This document shows, piece by piece, positions 17,883 to 25,422 of a stretch of 64,000 nt of DNA. This DNA is from Micromonospora solifontis. GTDB lineage: Bacteria; Actinomycetota; Actinomycetes; Mycobacteriales; Micromonosporaceae. The notes below the pieces were generated by a model. That model had not been told where the DNA came from. It searched no databases and worked only from the letters and a program-made list of their open reading frames with translations. The first letter of the stretch is position 1. Every line of letters starts with the position of its first letter. Position numbers and translations under genes: made by a program. The stretch covers positions 1 through 64,000 of the forward strand of contig NZ_RJLN01000018.1 of assembly GCF_003725545.1 (NCBI RefSeq), read 5' to 3'.

Positions 17883-18395
17883 GTGGAGCGCTGCGACGAG
17901 TGTCTGTTCGTCTACTCCGAGGTGCCGGGCGAGGCGCTGCCGGCCCTCCTGCGAGGTCTGGGTGGACGGTTCACCGCCGCCCTCGGCGAGGTGCCGGACG
18001 TACGCCGGCGCCCGGCGCCCGGTGTCTGGTCGCCGCTGGAGTACACCTGCCACGTCCGGGACGTGCTCCGCGTGCAGGGCGAACGACTCGCCCTCGCGCT
18101 CCGGGTCGAGGAGCCGACGTTCGTCCCGATGGGTCGGGACGAACGCGCCCTGACGGAGCGGTACAACGACCAGGAGCCGGCGACCGTCCTGGCCGAACTC
18201 GGCACGGCGGCCCAGGAGCTGGCGGCCCGGTTCGCCGGGCTCGGCCCGGCGCAGCTGGCCCGCACCGGCGTCTACCCGTGGCCGGAGCGGCAGGTCCGGA
18301 CGCTGCTCTGGCTCGGGCAGCACACGGTGCACGAGGGCGAGCACCATCTGCTCGACATCCGCCGGGGCGGTGGAGCCGCCGCCACCGACGGATGA
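17883..18395 (+). CDS. DinB-like/mycothiol-dependent-type four-helix metalloprotein
   Basis: 170 aa, GTG at 17883. It has the DinB-superfamily arrangement: an early helix, then TCHVRDVLRVQGERLALAL with one His, and a late GQHTVHEGEHHLLDI with the His pair that completes the metal site. The N-terminus MERCDECLFVY has a CxxC. Members act as metal-dependent thiol (mycothiol, bacillithiol) transferases or have no known role. It stands alone and converges on the GerMN lipoprotein gene with one base between the stops, so the two transcripts probably overlap. Confidence 0.7.
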   Translation: MERCDECLFVYSEVPGEALPALLRGLGGRFTAALGEVPDVRRRPAPGVWSPLEYTCHVRDVLRVQGERLALALRVEEPTFVPMGRDERALTERYNDQEPATVLAELGTAAQELAARFAGLGPAQLARTGVYPWPERQVRTLLWLGQHTVHEGEHHLLDIRRGGGAAATDG

Positions 18396-18396
18396 G

Positions 18397-18954
18397 TCAG
18401 CGGCGCAGCAGCGGCCGGTAATCCGCCGCGGTGAGCGGCAGCGCGGAGAGCGAGCCGTCGGCGCGCGGCACCTCCAGCGGCTGGCCGTCGCGCCGGAACC
18501 CGACGCTGTCGACGTCCGCGCGCTGGGTCAACGTGCAGACGATCTGCCCGAAGGCGAGCACCTCGTCACTGCGGCCGGCCTCCTCACCGGCCTCCCGTAC
18601 GTCGACCGTCACCACGGCGCCGGTGGTGCTGGCCCCGGCGACCGTGATCGTGCCCGGCAGGGCGCTGGACAGGCCGCGTTCCCGTTCCCCGTCGTCGGGG
18701 CCGGCGAGCAGGTGCTGCAGGTGGGTGTCGACGCTGGAGACGCCGTCGACCCGGCGGGTGACGGCCGCCAGCCCGTCGCCCCGGACGAAGCAGAGGGTCT
18801 CGTCGACCCGGCCGTCGGGATCGGTGGTGGCCGTGCCGGTGGCGGCGGGGAACGAGCCGGGCGGGGCCGACACCGGCCGGGGCCGGTCGTCGACTGGCAC
18901 GCCACAGCCGCCGAGCAGCACCACGAGCAGGACCGCCGGGAGGGCTCCTCGCAT
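18397..18954 (-). CDS. GerMN-domain lipoprotein
   Basis: 185 aa, ATG at 18954. The signal peptide ends in a lipobox LLGGC (Cys17-18), then a disordered Pro/Thr/Ala stretch and a GerMN-type domain (LCFVRGDGLAAVTRRVDGVSSVDTHLQHLLAGPDDGERERGLSSALP, then a VTVDV strand and QIVCTLTQ). It is the last gene of a response regulator/histidine kinase/lipoprotein operon (1-nt overlap with the kinase). The order resembles MtrA-MtrB-LpqB, where the GerMN lipoprotein modulates the kinase from outside the membrane. It is much shorter than LpqB (no beta-propeller). Confidence 0.8.
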   Translation of the reverse strand: MRGALPAVLLVVLLGGCGVPVDDRPRPVSAPPGSFPAATGTATTDPDGRVDETLCFVRGDGLAAVTRRVDGVSSVDTHLQHLLAGPDDGERERGLSSALPGTITVAGASTTGAVVTVDVREAGEEAGRSDEVLAFGQIVCTLTQRADVDSVGFRRDGQPLEVPRADGSLSALPLTAADYRPLLRR

Positions 18955-20306
18955 CACCGCACCTCCGCCAACTGGACCCGGAACCGGGCGCCCTTCGGCT
19001 CCCGGTCGACGACCGTGGCCCGCCCGCCGTGCGCGGCGGCGTGCTGGGCCACCAGCGCCAGCCCGAGTCCGGTGCCGTCGGTGCCGGCCCGGGCGTGCGC
19101 GGCGCGGCCCCGGACGAAGCGGTCGAAGATGATCTCCCGGTCGGCGTCCGGCACCCCCGGGCCGTCGTCGTCGACGTCGATCGTCCCGACCGAGCCGTCC
19201 ACCAGCGAGAGCCGCACGGCCACCGGTCCGCCGCCGTAGCGGACCGCGTTGTCGAGCAGGTTGAGCAGGATCTGCTCGACCCGCCGCCGGTCGACCCGCC
19301 ACTCGGTCGGCGTGCCGGCGGGCACCCGCACGAGGTGCTCCGGCAGCGCGCGGGCGGCGCATGCCTCCCGGGCCAGCACCCCGACGTCGACGGTCTCCCG
19401 CTGGGCGGGCTGCTCGGTGCGGGCCAGCTGGATCAGGTCGTCGACCAGGCGCTGGAACCGATCGACCTCGTCGGCGACCAGGCCGGCGGCCGTGGCGGTA
19501 CGTTCGTCGTGGTGCTCCCGGCGGCGGGTCAGCACGCTGGCGGCGGCGGCCAGGGTCTGCAACGGCGAGCGCAGTTCGTGGCTGACGTCGGCGGCGAACC
19601 GGCGGTCCCGCTCGATCCGGCGCACCAACTGGTCGACCATGTGGTTGAACGAGGTGGACAGCCGGGTGAGGTCGGGGTCGGTGGTGGGGTCCAGCCGGGT
19701 GGCGAAGTCGCCGGCGGCGATCCGCTCGGCCGCGTCGGCGACCGCGGTGAGCGGACGCACGCTGTGCCGGGTGGCGTACCAGCCGAGCGCCGCGCCGGCC
19801 CCGGCGACCATGATGGCGACGGCGGTCAGCGCCAGGCCCACCACCTGGAAGGTCTCCTCGACCTCCCGCAGCGAGGTCAGCTCGTAGTAGCCCACCCCGG
19901 CGGAGAGCGGAACACCGACCAGCAGGGTCGGCTGCCCGTCGATCCGGATCCGTTGCACGCCCGGGTTACCGGAACGGACCAGCTGCTGCAGCTCCAGAGG
20001 GACCGCGCCGCCGCCGGTCTCCGCGGTGCGGGCGTACCAGCCGTCGGGCAGGTGCAGCAGGGGCCGGCGGATGCTGCCGGTGTCCAGGGACCGGAGCACG
20101 GCCACCACGTCCGGGCTCTCCGTGTCCAGCCCCGACCGGACCACGGCGGCGTCGTAGTAGGCGGCCCGGACGGCCGTGCGTTCCCGCTCGTCGAGCAGGG
20201 AACGGCGGATCAGGTCGTAGGAGAACAGCGCCATCGACGCCGCGAGCAGCAGCGCGCCGACGGCGAAGGCCGCGGTCACCCGGGCGCGCAGTCCGAGCCG
20301 GGTCAT
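18954..20306 (-). CDS. two-component sensor histidine kinase
   Basis: 450 aa, ATG at 20306 overlapping the regulator stop (ATGA). TM1 is at about 10-30, an extracytoplasmic sensor of ~120 aa follows, and TM2 is near 150-172. A HAMP linker (RHSVRPLTAVADAAERIAAGDF) leads to a HisKA domain with the phospho-acceptor in FAADVSHELRSPL. The ATPase has N-box NLLDNAVRYGG, G1 DDDGPGVP and G2 GTGLGLALV. It is a membrane sensor that phosphorylates the upstream OmpR-type regulator. The stimulus is unknown; the coupled GerMN lipoprotein suggests an envelope signal. Confidence 0.95.
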   Translation of the reverse strand: MTRLGLRARVTAAFAVGALLLAASMALFSYDLIRRSLLDERERTAVRAAYYDAAVVRSGLDTESPDVVAVLRSLDTGSIRRPLLHLPDGWYARTAETGGGAVPLELQQLVRSGNPGVQRIRIDGQPTLLVGVPLSAGVGYYELTSLREVEETFQVVGLALTAVAIMVAGAGAALGWYATRHSVRPLTAVADAAERIAAGDFATRLDPTTDPDLTRLSTSFNHMVDQLVRRIERDRRFAADVSHELRSPLQTLAAAASVLTRRREHHDERTATAAGLVADEVDRFQRLVDDLIQLARTEQPAQRETVDVGVLAREACAARALPEHLVRVPAGTPTEWRVDRRRVEQILLNLLDNAVRYGGGPVAVRLSLVDGSVGTIDVDDDGPGVPDADREIIFDRFVRGRAAHARAGTDGTGLGLALVAQHAAAHGGRATVVDREPKGARFRVQLAEVR

Positions 20307-20971
20307 CGTTGCAGCTTGTAGCCGAGGCCACGCAGGGTGACCAGGTGACGCGGCTTGGTCGGGTCCGGCTCGATCTTCTGCCGCAGCCGGCCGACGTGCA
20401 CGTCGACCAGGCGCTCGTCGCCCGTGTCGTACCCCCAGACCCGCCGCAGCAGTTGCTGCCGGGACAGCACCCGGCCGGCGTGCTCGGCCAGCTCGCACAG
20501 CAGCCGGAACTCGGTCCGGGTGACCGCGACCGGCCGGCCGGCGCGGCGCACCTCGCCGGCCTCCGGACTGATCTCCAGGTCGCCGAAGACCTGCGCGGGG
20601 ACCGCGGTCGAGCGGCCCCGCCGGCGCAACGCCCGCAGCCGGGCGGAGAGTTCCTTGACGGCGACCGGCTTGACCAGGTAGTCGTCCGCACCGGCCTCGA
20701 GCGCGGCGACGATGTCGTGGGTGTCGTCCCGGGCGCTGACCACCACGATCGGGACGTCGTCGTCCCGGCGCAACTGCCGGATGCACTCGAAACCGTCGAT
20801 GCCGGGCAGCATCAGGTCGATCAGCACGTTGTCCGCCGGGGTCTCCCGCTGCCTCCGCAGCCCCTCCTCGGCGGTGCCGGCTCCGTACGCCGTGTAGCCC
20901 TCCTCCTCAAGGGCGAGCAGCAGCGCGAGCCGGATCCGGTCGTCGTCCTCGATCACCAGTACGGCCGTCAT
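20303..20971 (-). CDS. OmpR-family response regulator
   Basis: 222 aa, ATG at 20971. The receiver domain has the acidic pocket (VIEDDDR), the phospho-Asp in LIDLMLPGIDGF and the Lys in DYLVKPV. The C-terminal winged helix runs through EFRLLCELAEHAGRVLSRQQLLRRVWGYD and VDVHVGRLRQKIEPDP. An upstream in-frame start at 21040 would add 23 residues lacking family similarity and lying across the putative operator, so it was not used. First gene of the operon. Direct GTCA repeats in the divergent intergenic region are candidate binding sites. Confidence 0.95.
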   Translation of the reverse strand: MTAVLVIEDDDRIRLALLLALEEEGYTAYGAGTAEEGLRRQRETPADNVLIDLMLPGIDGFECIRQLRRDDDVPIVVVSARDDTHDIVAALEAGADDYLVKPVAVKELSARLRALRRRGRSTAVPAQVFGDLEISPEAGEVRRAGRPVAVTRTEFRLLCELAEHAGRVLSRQQLLRRVWGYDTGDERLVDVHVGRLRQKIEPDPTKPRHLVTLRGLGYKLQR

Positions 20972-21011
20972 GCTCGCATCATCCCCGGCCGAGCCCGGGT
21001 CACCCAACCGT

Positions 21012-21046
21012 GTCAGCCGGTCCGGGCTTTTGTCACACAACTGTCA
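21012..21046. promoter_or_regulatory. putative response-regulator box
   Basis: TGTCA occurs at 21011-21015, 21031-21035 and 21042-21046. The last two lie 11 bp apart, as expected for tandem OmpR-type binding. They lie in the 153-nt region between the regulator gene and the divergent STAS operon, so both could be controlled. Confidence 0.45.
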
Positions 21047-21124
21047 TCCAACCGCGCGAGGACCTCCAAGATCGCTGCGGAGAGTGGTGGACGGACCCGA
21101 CCCGACGCCAAGGAAGCCGACCCG

Positions 21125-21529
21125 ATGACCGCTCCCCCGCAGTCCCCGCCGGAGTGCGCCGTGCCACTGGTGGAGGTGGAGATCACCGAGGAGCTGGACC
21201 TCGCCCGCCTGTCGGAGGTGGCCGTCGTCCTCGACCGGGTCCTGGCCCTGCACCCCCGGGAGGTGATCGTCGACATGGCCGAGTGCCGACACGTCGACGC
21301 GGCCGCCATCGCGCTGCTGCTGGACGTGCACCGCCGGATGGCGCGCCGCCGCGCCACCCTCACCGTCCGCAACCCGAATCCACGCATCCACCGCATCCTC
21401 GAAACCGCCCGACTGGGCGAGACCGTGCCGATCGTCCACACCCCGCGACCAGCCCGCCGCCCGGTGGCGAGCGAGCCCCCGCCCGACGCGCCGGCTCGCG
21501 GCCGGGCCCGGGTCGCCAGTCAGCCCTGA
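21125..21529 (+). CDS. STAS-domain protein (anti-anti-sigma-like)
   Basis: 134 aa, ATG at 21125. A single STAS fold: VEVEITEELDLARLSEVAVVLDRVL, the strand EVIVDMAECRHVDAAAIALLLDVHRRMARRRATLTVRNPNPRIHRIL, then LGETVPI. The site that is Ser or Thr in phosphorylatable antagonists is replaced (HVDAAAIAL), so classical SpoIIAB/RsbW control is doubtful. The C-terminal ~30 residues are disordered and Pro/Arg-rich. First gene of a four-gene run with a membrane protein, a Zn-ribbon/STAS protein and a BON protein, divergent from the two-component operon. Confidence 0.8.
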   Translation: MTAPPQSPPECAVPLVEVEITEELDLARLSEVAVVLDRVLALHPREVIVDMAECRHVDAAAIALLLDVHRRMARRRATLTVRNPNPRIHRILETARLGETVPIVHTPRPARRPVASEPPPDAPARGRARVASQP

Positions 21530-21538
21530 GGAGGAGTC

Positions 21539-21883
21539 GTGAACGGGAGCACCCTCGTCGGCGCGCTCGTCGTCGGACTCGTCGTGGGCTCGGTCGGGCG
21601 CCTCGCCGTACCAGGGCGGACGGCCGCGCCGGTCTGGCTGACCCTCGCCCTCGGGGTGGCCGCCGCCCTGCTCGGCGCCATCGTCGTCGGACTGGTCGGC
21701 GTCGACCGCACGCCGCCGGCGCTGCTGCCGCTGGTCGTGCAGTCCGGATTCGCCGCGGTGGCGGTGGTACTGGCCGTGGTGGCGGCCGGCCGGCCGAGCC
21801 CGGACGGGTCGGCCGGCCGATCCGCCGGCACGCCGCCGGGCCGGCCGGCCGAGCCCGGACCGGGCGGGAGGGAGTGGTCGTGA
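21539..21883 (+). CDS. small GlsB/YeaQ-like membrane protein
   Basis: 114 aa, GTG at 21539 with GAGGAG 8 nt upstream. Three hydrophobic helices (LVGALVVGLVVGSVGRLAV, WLTLALGVAAALLGAIVVGLVGV, LLPLVVQSGFAAVAVVLAVVAAG) with Gly-rich packing like the transglycosylase-associated/YeaQ family. A hydrophilic Pro/Gly tail follows. It lies between two STAS-type genes; its stop overlaps the next start (GTGA). Members are often stress-induced and of unknown function. Confidence 0.65.
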   Translation: MNGSTLVGALVVGLVVGSVGRLAVPGRTAAPVWLTLALGVAAALLGAIVVGLVGVDRTPPALLPLVVQSGFAAVAVVLAVVAAGRPSPDGSAGRSAGTPPGRPAEPGPGGREWS

Positions 21884-22431
21884 CGGTTGTGCCGGCGGAC
21901 CGTTTGATGACGCTCATCTGCGACGGGTGCGGCGAGACGGTCACCGGTGCCGGGTGCACCCTGCCCGACGCCGAGGTGGTCTGGACGCTGGTGTTCGAGA
22001 ACGACTGGGTGGGCTCACCGTTCGCCTCGGGTCCGCACCACTGCCCCCGGTGCAGCGTCCCCGCCGCGACGGACGACGGCGGGCTCGGCGTGGACTACCT
22101 GGACGAGGTCGGCGGCGACGACCCAGCGGCGCGGGAGGTGGACCCGGTCGACCCGTTGCGCCGGGCCCTCGCCGAGACGGTCGTCCTCGACGACCGGGAA
22201 CTGGTGGACCTGACCGAGGTCGAGGTGATCGACCCGACCGGGCTCGGGCTGCTGGTCCGGGCGCACCGCGACGCCCGCCAGCACGGCCGGCGCCTGTGCC
22301 TGGTCGCCCCGTCCCGGTTCGTGCTGACCGTGCTGCACACCATGCGGCTGGACGGGGTGTTCCCGGTCTTCGACAGCCGTACCCGGGCGTTGAGCGGGTC
22401 GGCCGAGCCGGTCGCCGCCGACCCGCACTGA
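21880..22431 (+). CDS. Zn-ribbon plus STAS-like fusion protein
   Basis: 183 aa, GTG at 21880 overlapping the previous stop. Residues ~10-60 hold a likely zinc site (CDGCGETVTGAGC ... HHCPRC; five Cys and two His). The C-terminal ~100 residues match the second half of a STAS domain (ELVDLTEVEVIDPTGLGLLVRAHRDARQHGRRLCLVAPSRFVLTVLHTMRLDGVFPVF), with an intact DPTGLG loop. The usual first STAS strand (a DLATAP-like segment) is shortened to LRRALAETVVLDD. A Zn-ribbon joined to a trimmed STAS domain is an arrangement I do not recognise. It may link a metal- or redox-sensing module to partner-switching. Confidence 0.65.
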   Translation: MTVVPADRLMTLICDGCGETVTGAGCTLPDAEVVWTLVFENDWVGSPFASGPHHCPRCSVPAATDDGGLGVDYLDEVGGDDPAAREVDPVDPLRRALAETVVLDDRELVDLTEVEVIDPTGLGLLVRAHRDARQHGRRLCLVAPSRFVLTVLHTMRLDGVFPVFDSRTRALSGSAEPVAADPH

Positions 22432-22490
22432 CCCCCGTCCGGTCGGCACCGGCCGGACCCGCCACCCCGCCCCCGAAGGAGACCCCCGAG

Positions 22491-22778
22491 ATGATGCCGT
22501 GGCCCTACCCCGAGTTCCCGTTCACCGGCGACGAACCGGAACCCGACAGCGAGGACGTACGCCTCGCCGCGCTGGTGGCGCAACGGCTGAGCATCGACTG
22601 GACCACCCGCCGACAGCGCATCGCGGTCACCGTGCAGAACCGGGTGGTGATCCTGAGCGGGACGGTCGCCGACCGGCAGGCCCGACAGGCGGCCGGTGAC
22701 CTCGCCTGGGACGTCCCGGGCGTCTTCGACGTCTGCAACGCGCTGGGCCTGTACCCGGTGCGCCGCGGGGGCCACTGA
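22491..22778 (+). CDS. BON-domain protein
   Basis: 95 aa, ATG at 22491 (a second ATG follows at once), preceded by GAAGGAGA. After an acidic Pro-rich N-terminus comes one BON domain: DVRLAALVAQRLSIDWTTRRQRIAVTVQNRVVILSGTVADRQARQAAGDLAWDVPGVFDVCNAL. BON proteins bind phospholipid or membrane surfaces and are often osmotic-shock proteins. No signal peptide is visible. Last member of the STAS operon, with a 59-nt gap. Confidence 0.8.
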   Translation: MMPWPYPEFPFTGDEPEPDSEDVRLAALVAQRLSIDWTTRRQRIAVTVQNRVVILSGTVADRQARQAAGDLAWDVPGVFDVCNALGLYPVRRGGH

Positions 22779-22849
22779 ACCGCGGCGGGGCGGGCCGCCG
22801 ACGCGGCGGACCCGGTTGCATGGGCGGACCACCGCCCTCTACTCTCCCG

Positions 22850-22863
22850 TGGGAGCGCTCCCG
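22850..22863. promoter_or_regulatory. CebR-type operator upstream of the cellulase
   Basis: TGGGAGCGCTCCCG, 13 of 14 bases of the actinobacterial CebR box (TGGGAGCGCTCCCA), with a perfect 12-bp palindrome at 22851-22862. It lies 82 nt before the GH5 start. It predicts cellobiose-relieved repression; the repressor gene is not in the window. Confidence 0.88.
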
Positions 22864-22944
22864 AGGTTGCCGCGTCGGACTTTCCGGGCGAGTTCGCGAC
22901 GGGCACCCGTCCATTCACACCACCCCCAGATGGGACGATCCCGC

Positions 22945-24435
22945 ATGATCTCGATTCCCCGCCCGTCCCGGCGCGGGCTGCTCGTGGGCGGCGCCGCCGG
23001 CGCGCTGGCGCTGGCCGCGACCGCCGTGCTGCCGATGACCAATGCCATGGCGGCCACCGGCTGCGCCGTCACGTACACCACCAGTTCCTGGCAGGGCGGC
23101 TTCACCGCCACCGTGACCATCAAGAACCTCGGCGACCCGGTGAACGGCTGGACCCTCGGCTTCACCTTCCCGGACTCCGGCCAGCGGGTCGTCCAGGGCT
23201 GGTCGGCGACCTACCAGCAGAGCGGCAGCGCGGTCACCGCGCGCAGTGTGGACTACAACGGCGCACTGGCCACCGGCGCCAGCACCACCATCGGCTTCAA
23301 CGGCTCGTGGACCAGCGCGAACCCGTCCCCGACCTCGTTCACGCTGAACGGCACGACCTGCACGGGCGGGACCACCACCCCCACCACGCCGCCCCCGAGC
23401 ACCACTCCCCCGCCCACCACGCCACCGCCCACCACGCCACCGCCCACCACGCCACCGCCCACGACCCCGCCGCCCAGCACTCCGCCACCCACCGGCACCA
23501 CGCCGGTGGCCATCAACGGCCAGCTGCGGGTCTGCGGGGTCAACCTGTGCAACCAGTACGGCCGGCCGATCCAGCTGCGCGGCATGAGCACCCACGGGCT
23601 GCAGTGGTTCGCCCAGTGCTACAACGACGCGTCGCTGAACGCCCTGGCCGACGACTGGCAGGCCGACCTGCTGCGCATCTCCATGTACGTGCAGGAGGAG
23701 GGCTACGAGACCAACCCCACCGGCTTCACCAACCAGGTGAACACCCTGGTGGACAAGGCGGAGGCGCGCGGCCTGTACGCGCTGATCGACTTCCACACCC
23801 TGACGCCGGGTGACCCGATGTACAACCTGGACCGGGCCAAGACCTTCTTCGCCGCGGTGTCGGCGCGCAACGCCGCCAAGAAGAACGTGATCTACGAGAT
23901 CACCAACGAGCCCAACGGCGTCAGCTGGTCGACCATCAAGAACTACGCGGAGCAGGTCATCCCGGTGATCCGGGCCAACGACCCGGACGCGGTGGTCATC
24001 GTCGGCACCCGCGGCTGGTCCTCGCTCGGCGTCTCGGAGGGCGGCAACTCCGACGAGATCGTCAACAACCCGGTGCGGGCGGACAACATCATGTACACGT
24101 TCCACTTCTACGCCGCCTCGCACAAGGACAACTACCGCAACGAGGTGCAGCGGGCCGCGTCCCGGCTCCCGCTGTTCGTCACCGAGTTCGGCACCGTCAG
24201 CTACACCGGTGACGGCGCGGTCGACAGCGCCAGCAGCACGGCCTGGCTCGACCTGCTCGACCGGCTCAAGATCAGCTACGCGAACTGGACGTACTCCGAC
24301 GCGAGCGAGGGCAGCGCGGCGTTCAAGCCGGGCACCTGCTACGGCGGCACGTACGCCGGCACCTCGGTGCTGACCGACTCGGGCAACTTCATGCGCAACC
24401 GCATCCGTACCCCGGACAACTTCCCGACGTCCTGA
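22945..24435 (+). CDS. secreted GH5 endoglucanase with N-terminal CBM2
   Basis: 496 aa, ATG at 22945 (an upstream in-frame ATG at 22930 lacks a ribosome site). The signal peptide has a Tat-like SRRGLLVGGA then AMA-A cleavage. CBM2 spans about 35-135 with terminal cysteines and the surface Trp residues (SSWQGGF, NGWTLGF, QGWSATY). A 15-bp-repeat Pro-Thr linker follows, then a GH5 barrel. The acid/base is Glu in YEITNEPNG and the nucleophile is Glu in LFVTEFGT. It hydrolyses beta-1,4-glucan outside the cell. The CebR box just upstream fits cellulose regulation. Confidence 0.93.
   Translation: MISIPRPSRRGLLVGGAAGALALAATAVLPMTNAMAATGCAVTYTTSSWQGGFTATVTIKNLGDPVNGWTLGFTFPDSGQRVVQGWSATYQQSGSAVTARSVDYNGALATGASTTIGFNGSWTSANPSPTSFTLNGTTCTGGTTTPTTPPPSTTPPPTTPPPTTPPPTTPPPTTPPPSTPPPTGTTPVAINGQLRVCGVNLCNQYGRPIQLRGMSTHGLQWFAQCYNDASLNALADDWQADLLRISMYVQEEGYETNPTGFTNQVNTLVDKAEARGLYALIDFHTLTPGDPMYNLDRAKTFFAAVSARNAAKKNVIYEITNEPNGVSWSTIKNYAEQVIPVIRANDPDAVVIVGTRGWSSLGVSEGGNSDEIVNNPVRADNIMYTFHFYAASHKDNYRNEVQRAASRLPLFVTEFGTVSYTGDGAVDSASSTAWLDLLDRLKISYANWTYSDASEGSAAFKPGTCYGGTYAGTSVLTDSGNFMRNRIRTPDNFPTS
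23411..23485. repeat. 15-bp tandem repeat coding for the PT linker
   Basis: CGCCCACCACGCCAC occurs three times exactly (23411-23455), followed by two degenerate units. It encodes the PPPTT linker of the cellulase; copy number is likely to vary between strains. Confidence 0.9.
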
Positions 24436-24444
24436 CCCGAGAGC

Positions 24445-24474
24445 GGCGGCGGCCCGCGCGGGCGGGCCGCCGCC
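24445..24474. terminator. bidirectional terminator between cellulase and AurF-like gene
   Basis: A perfect 13-bp stem GGCGGCGGCCCGC with its complement and a 4-nt loop, between convergent stops at 24435 and 24480. Confidence 0.8.
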
Positions 24475-24479
24475 GGCCC

Positions 24480-25373
24480 TCACCGCTCGACCAGGCCGCC
24501 CCGCGCCCAGAGCAGCCGCCCCGGCCCGGACACCAGACCGAGGCCGGTCAGGTGGTCGAGCACCCGCTGGGCGGACCAGCGCAGGGTCGCCCGCCAGTGC
24601 GGATTCGCCCGGGCCGCGGCCCGGCCGACCGCGGGCGGGATGCCGACCGCCGCGTACGCCGCAGGGTGCACCAGGCGGCGGGTGACCGAGTACGCGGCGC
24701 GGCCGATGACCAGCCGCGCGTAGCCGAGGGCGAGCGGGCCGGCGGCCTCGACCTGGCGGGTCAACTCGTCGCGGGCGAAGCGGACGTGGCGGGCCTCCTC
24801 CACCACGTGGATCCGGGACACCATCCGGATCAGCGGCTGGAGCGACTCGTCGGCCATGATCTCCCGCTGGAACGCGTCGAGGATCTCCTCGGCGATCAGG
24901 ATGGCCGCGTACATCTGCGGGCCGCTGGCGGTGGCCTTGAGCCACCGGCCCAGGAGGTGGTCCACCGGCCCGGCCCGGTAGACCGGGCAGCCGGTCGCCT
25001 CGATGAGCCGGCCGAACATGATGGAGTGCCGGCACTCGTCGGCGATCTCGGTGAGCGCGTACTGGGCGTGCCGGCTGGTCGGGTCGGCGTCGTAGTAGTG
25101 CCGGACCAGCATCTGGATGAGGATCGTCTCGAACCAGATCCCGGCGCTGGCGGCACTGGCCACCTCGTGCTTGGTCAGCTCGATCCGCTGCTCCTCGGTC
25201 AGCCCGTCCCACAGCGGCGTGCCGTACAGGCTGCTGCGCTCGGGCGGCAGCCAGTACGCCCCGGGCAGGTGCGGCGCCGACCAGTCGATTTCCACGGCGG
25301 GGTCGTAGCTGGTGCGCGCCGAGGCGGTGAGCAGCCGGGTCGCGACCGCCTCGCGCGCGAAGCCCTCTTCCAT
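24480..25373 (-). CDS. AurF-like diiron oxygenase
   Basis: 297 aa, ATG at 25373 with a GGGAGGGG ribosome site. The ferritin-like four-helix core carries diiron ligands: HEVASAASAGIWFETIL (Glu), EIADECRHSIMFGRLIEA (ExxxECRH), AEEILDAFQREIM and VVEEARHVRFARDEL (EExxH). This fits the p-aminobenzoate N-oxygenase AurF family. No signal peptide. It probably oxidises an amine or other small metabolite, but the substrate is unknown. It is transcribed divergently from a TetR gene with a palindromic operator between, so it is the likely target of that regulator. Confidence 0.8.
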   Translation of the reverse strand: MEEGFAREAVATRLLTASARTSYDPAVEIDWSAPHLPGAYWLPPERSSLYGTPLWDGLTEEQRIELTKHEVASAASAGIWFETILIQMLVRHYYDADPTSRHAQYALTEIADECRHSIMFGRLIEATGCPVYRAGPVDHLLGRWLKATASGPQMYAAILIAEEILDAFQREIMADESLQPLIRMVSRIHVVEEARHVRFARDELTRQVEAAGPLALGYARLVIGRAAYSVTRRLVHPAAYAAVGIPPAVGRAAARANPHWRATLRWSAQRVLDHLTGLGLVSGPGRLLWARGGLVER

Positions 25374-25390
25374 GACCCCTCCCGGGTTGA

Positions 25391-25413
25391 CGTAACTTCT
25401 GGTAACTGTTACG
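25391..25413. promoter_or_regulatory. TetR operator in the divergent promoter
   Basis: Outer inverted repeat CGTAAC (25391-25396)/GTTACG (25408-25413), with an inner GTAAC-T-GTTAC palindrome at 25402-25412. A TTGACG hexamer overlaps at 25387-25392, so binding would block promoters for both genes. The TetR start is only 10 nt away. Confidence 0.75.
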
Positions 25414-25422
25414 AGTGGTAGC

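Noticed and set aside
23411..23485. Possible CRISPR-like or satellite repeat
   Set aside because: Units are contiguous, 15 bp, without spacers, and code for Pro-Thr linkers.
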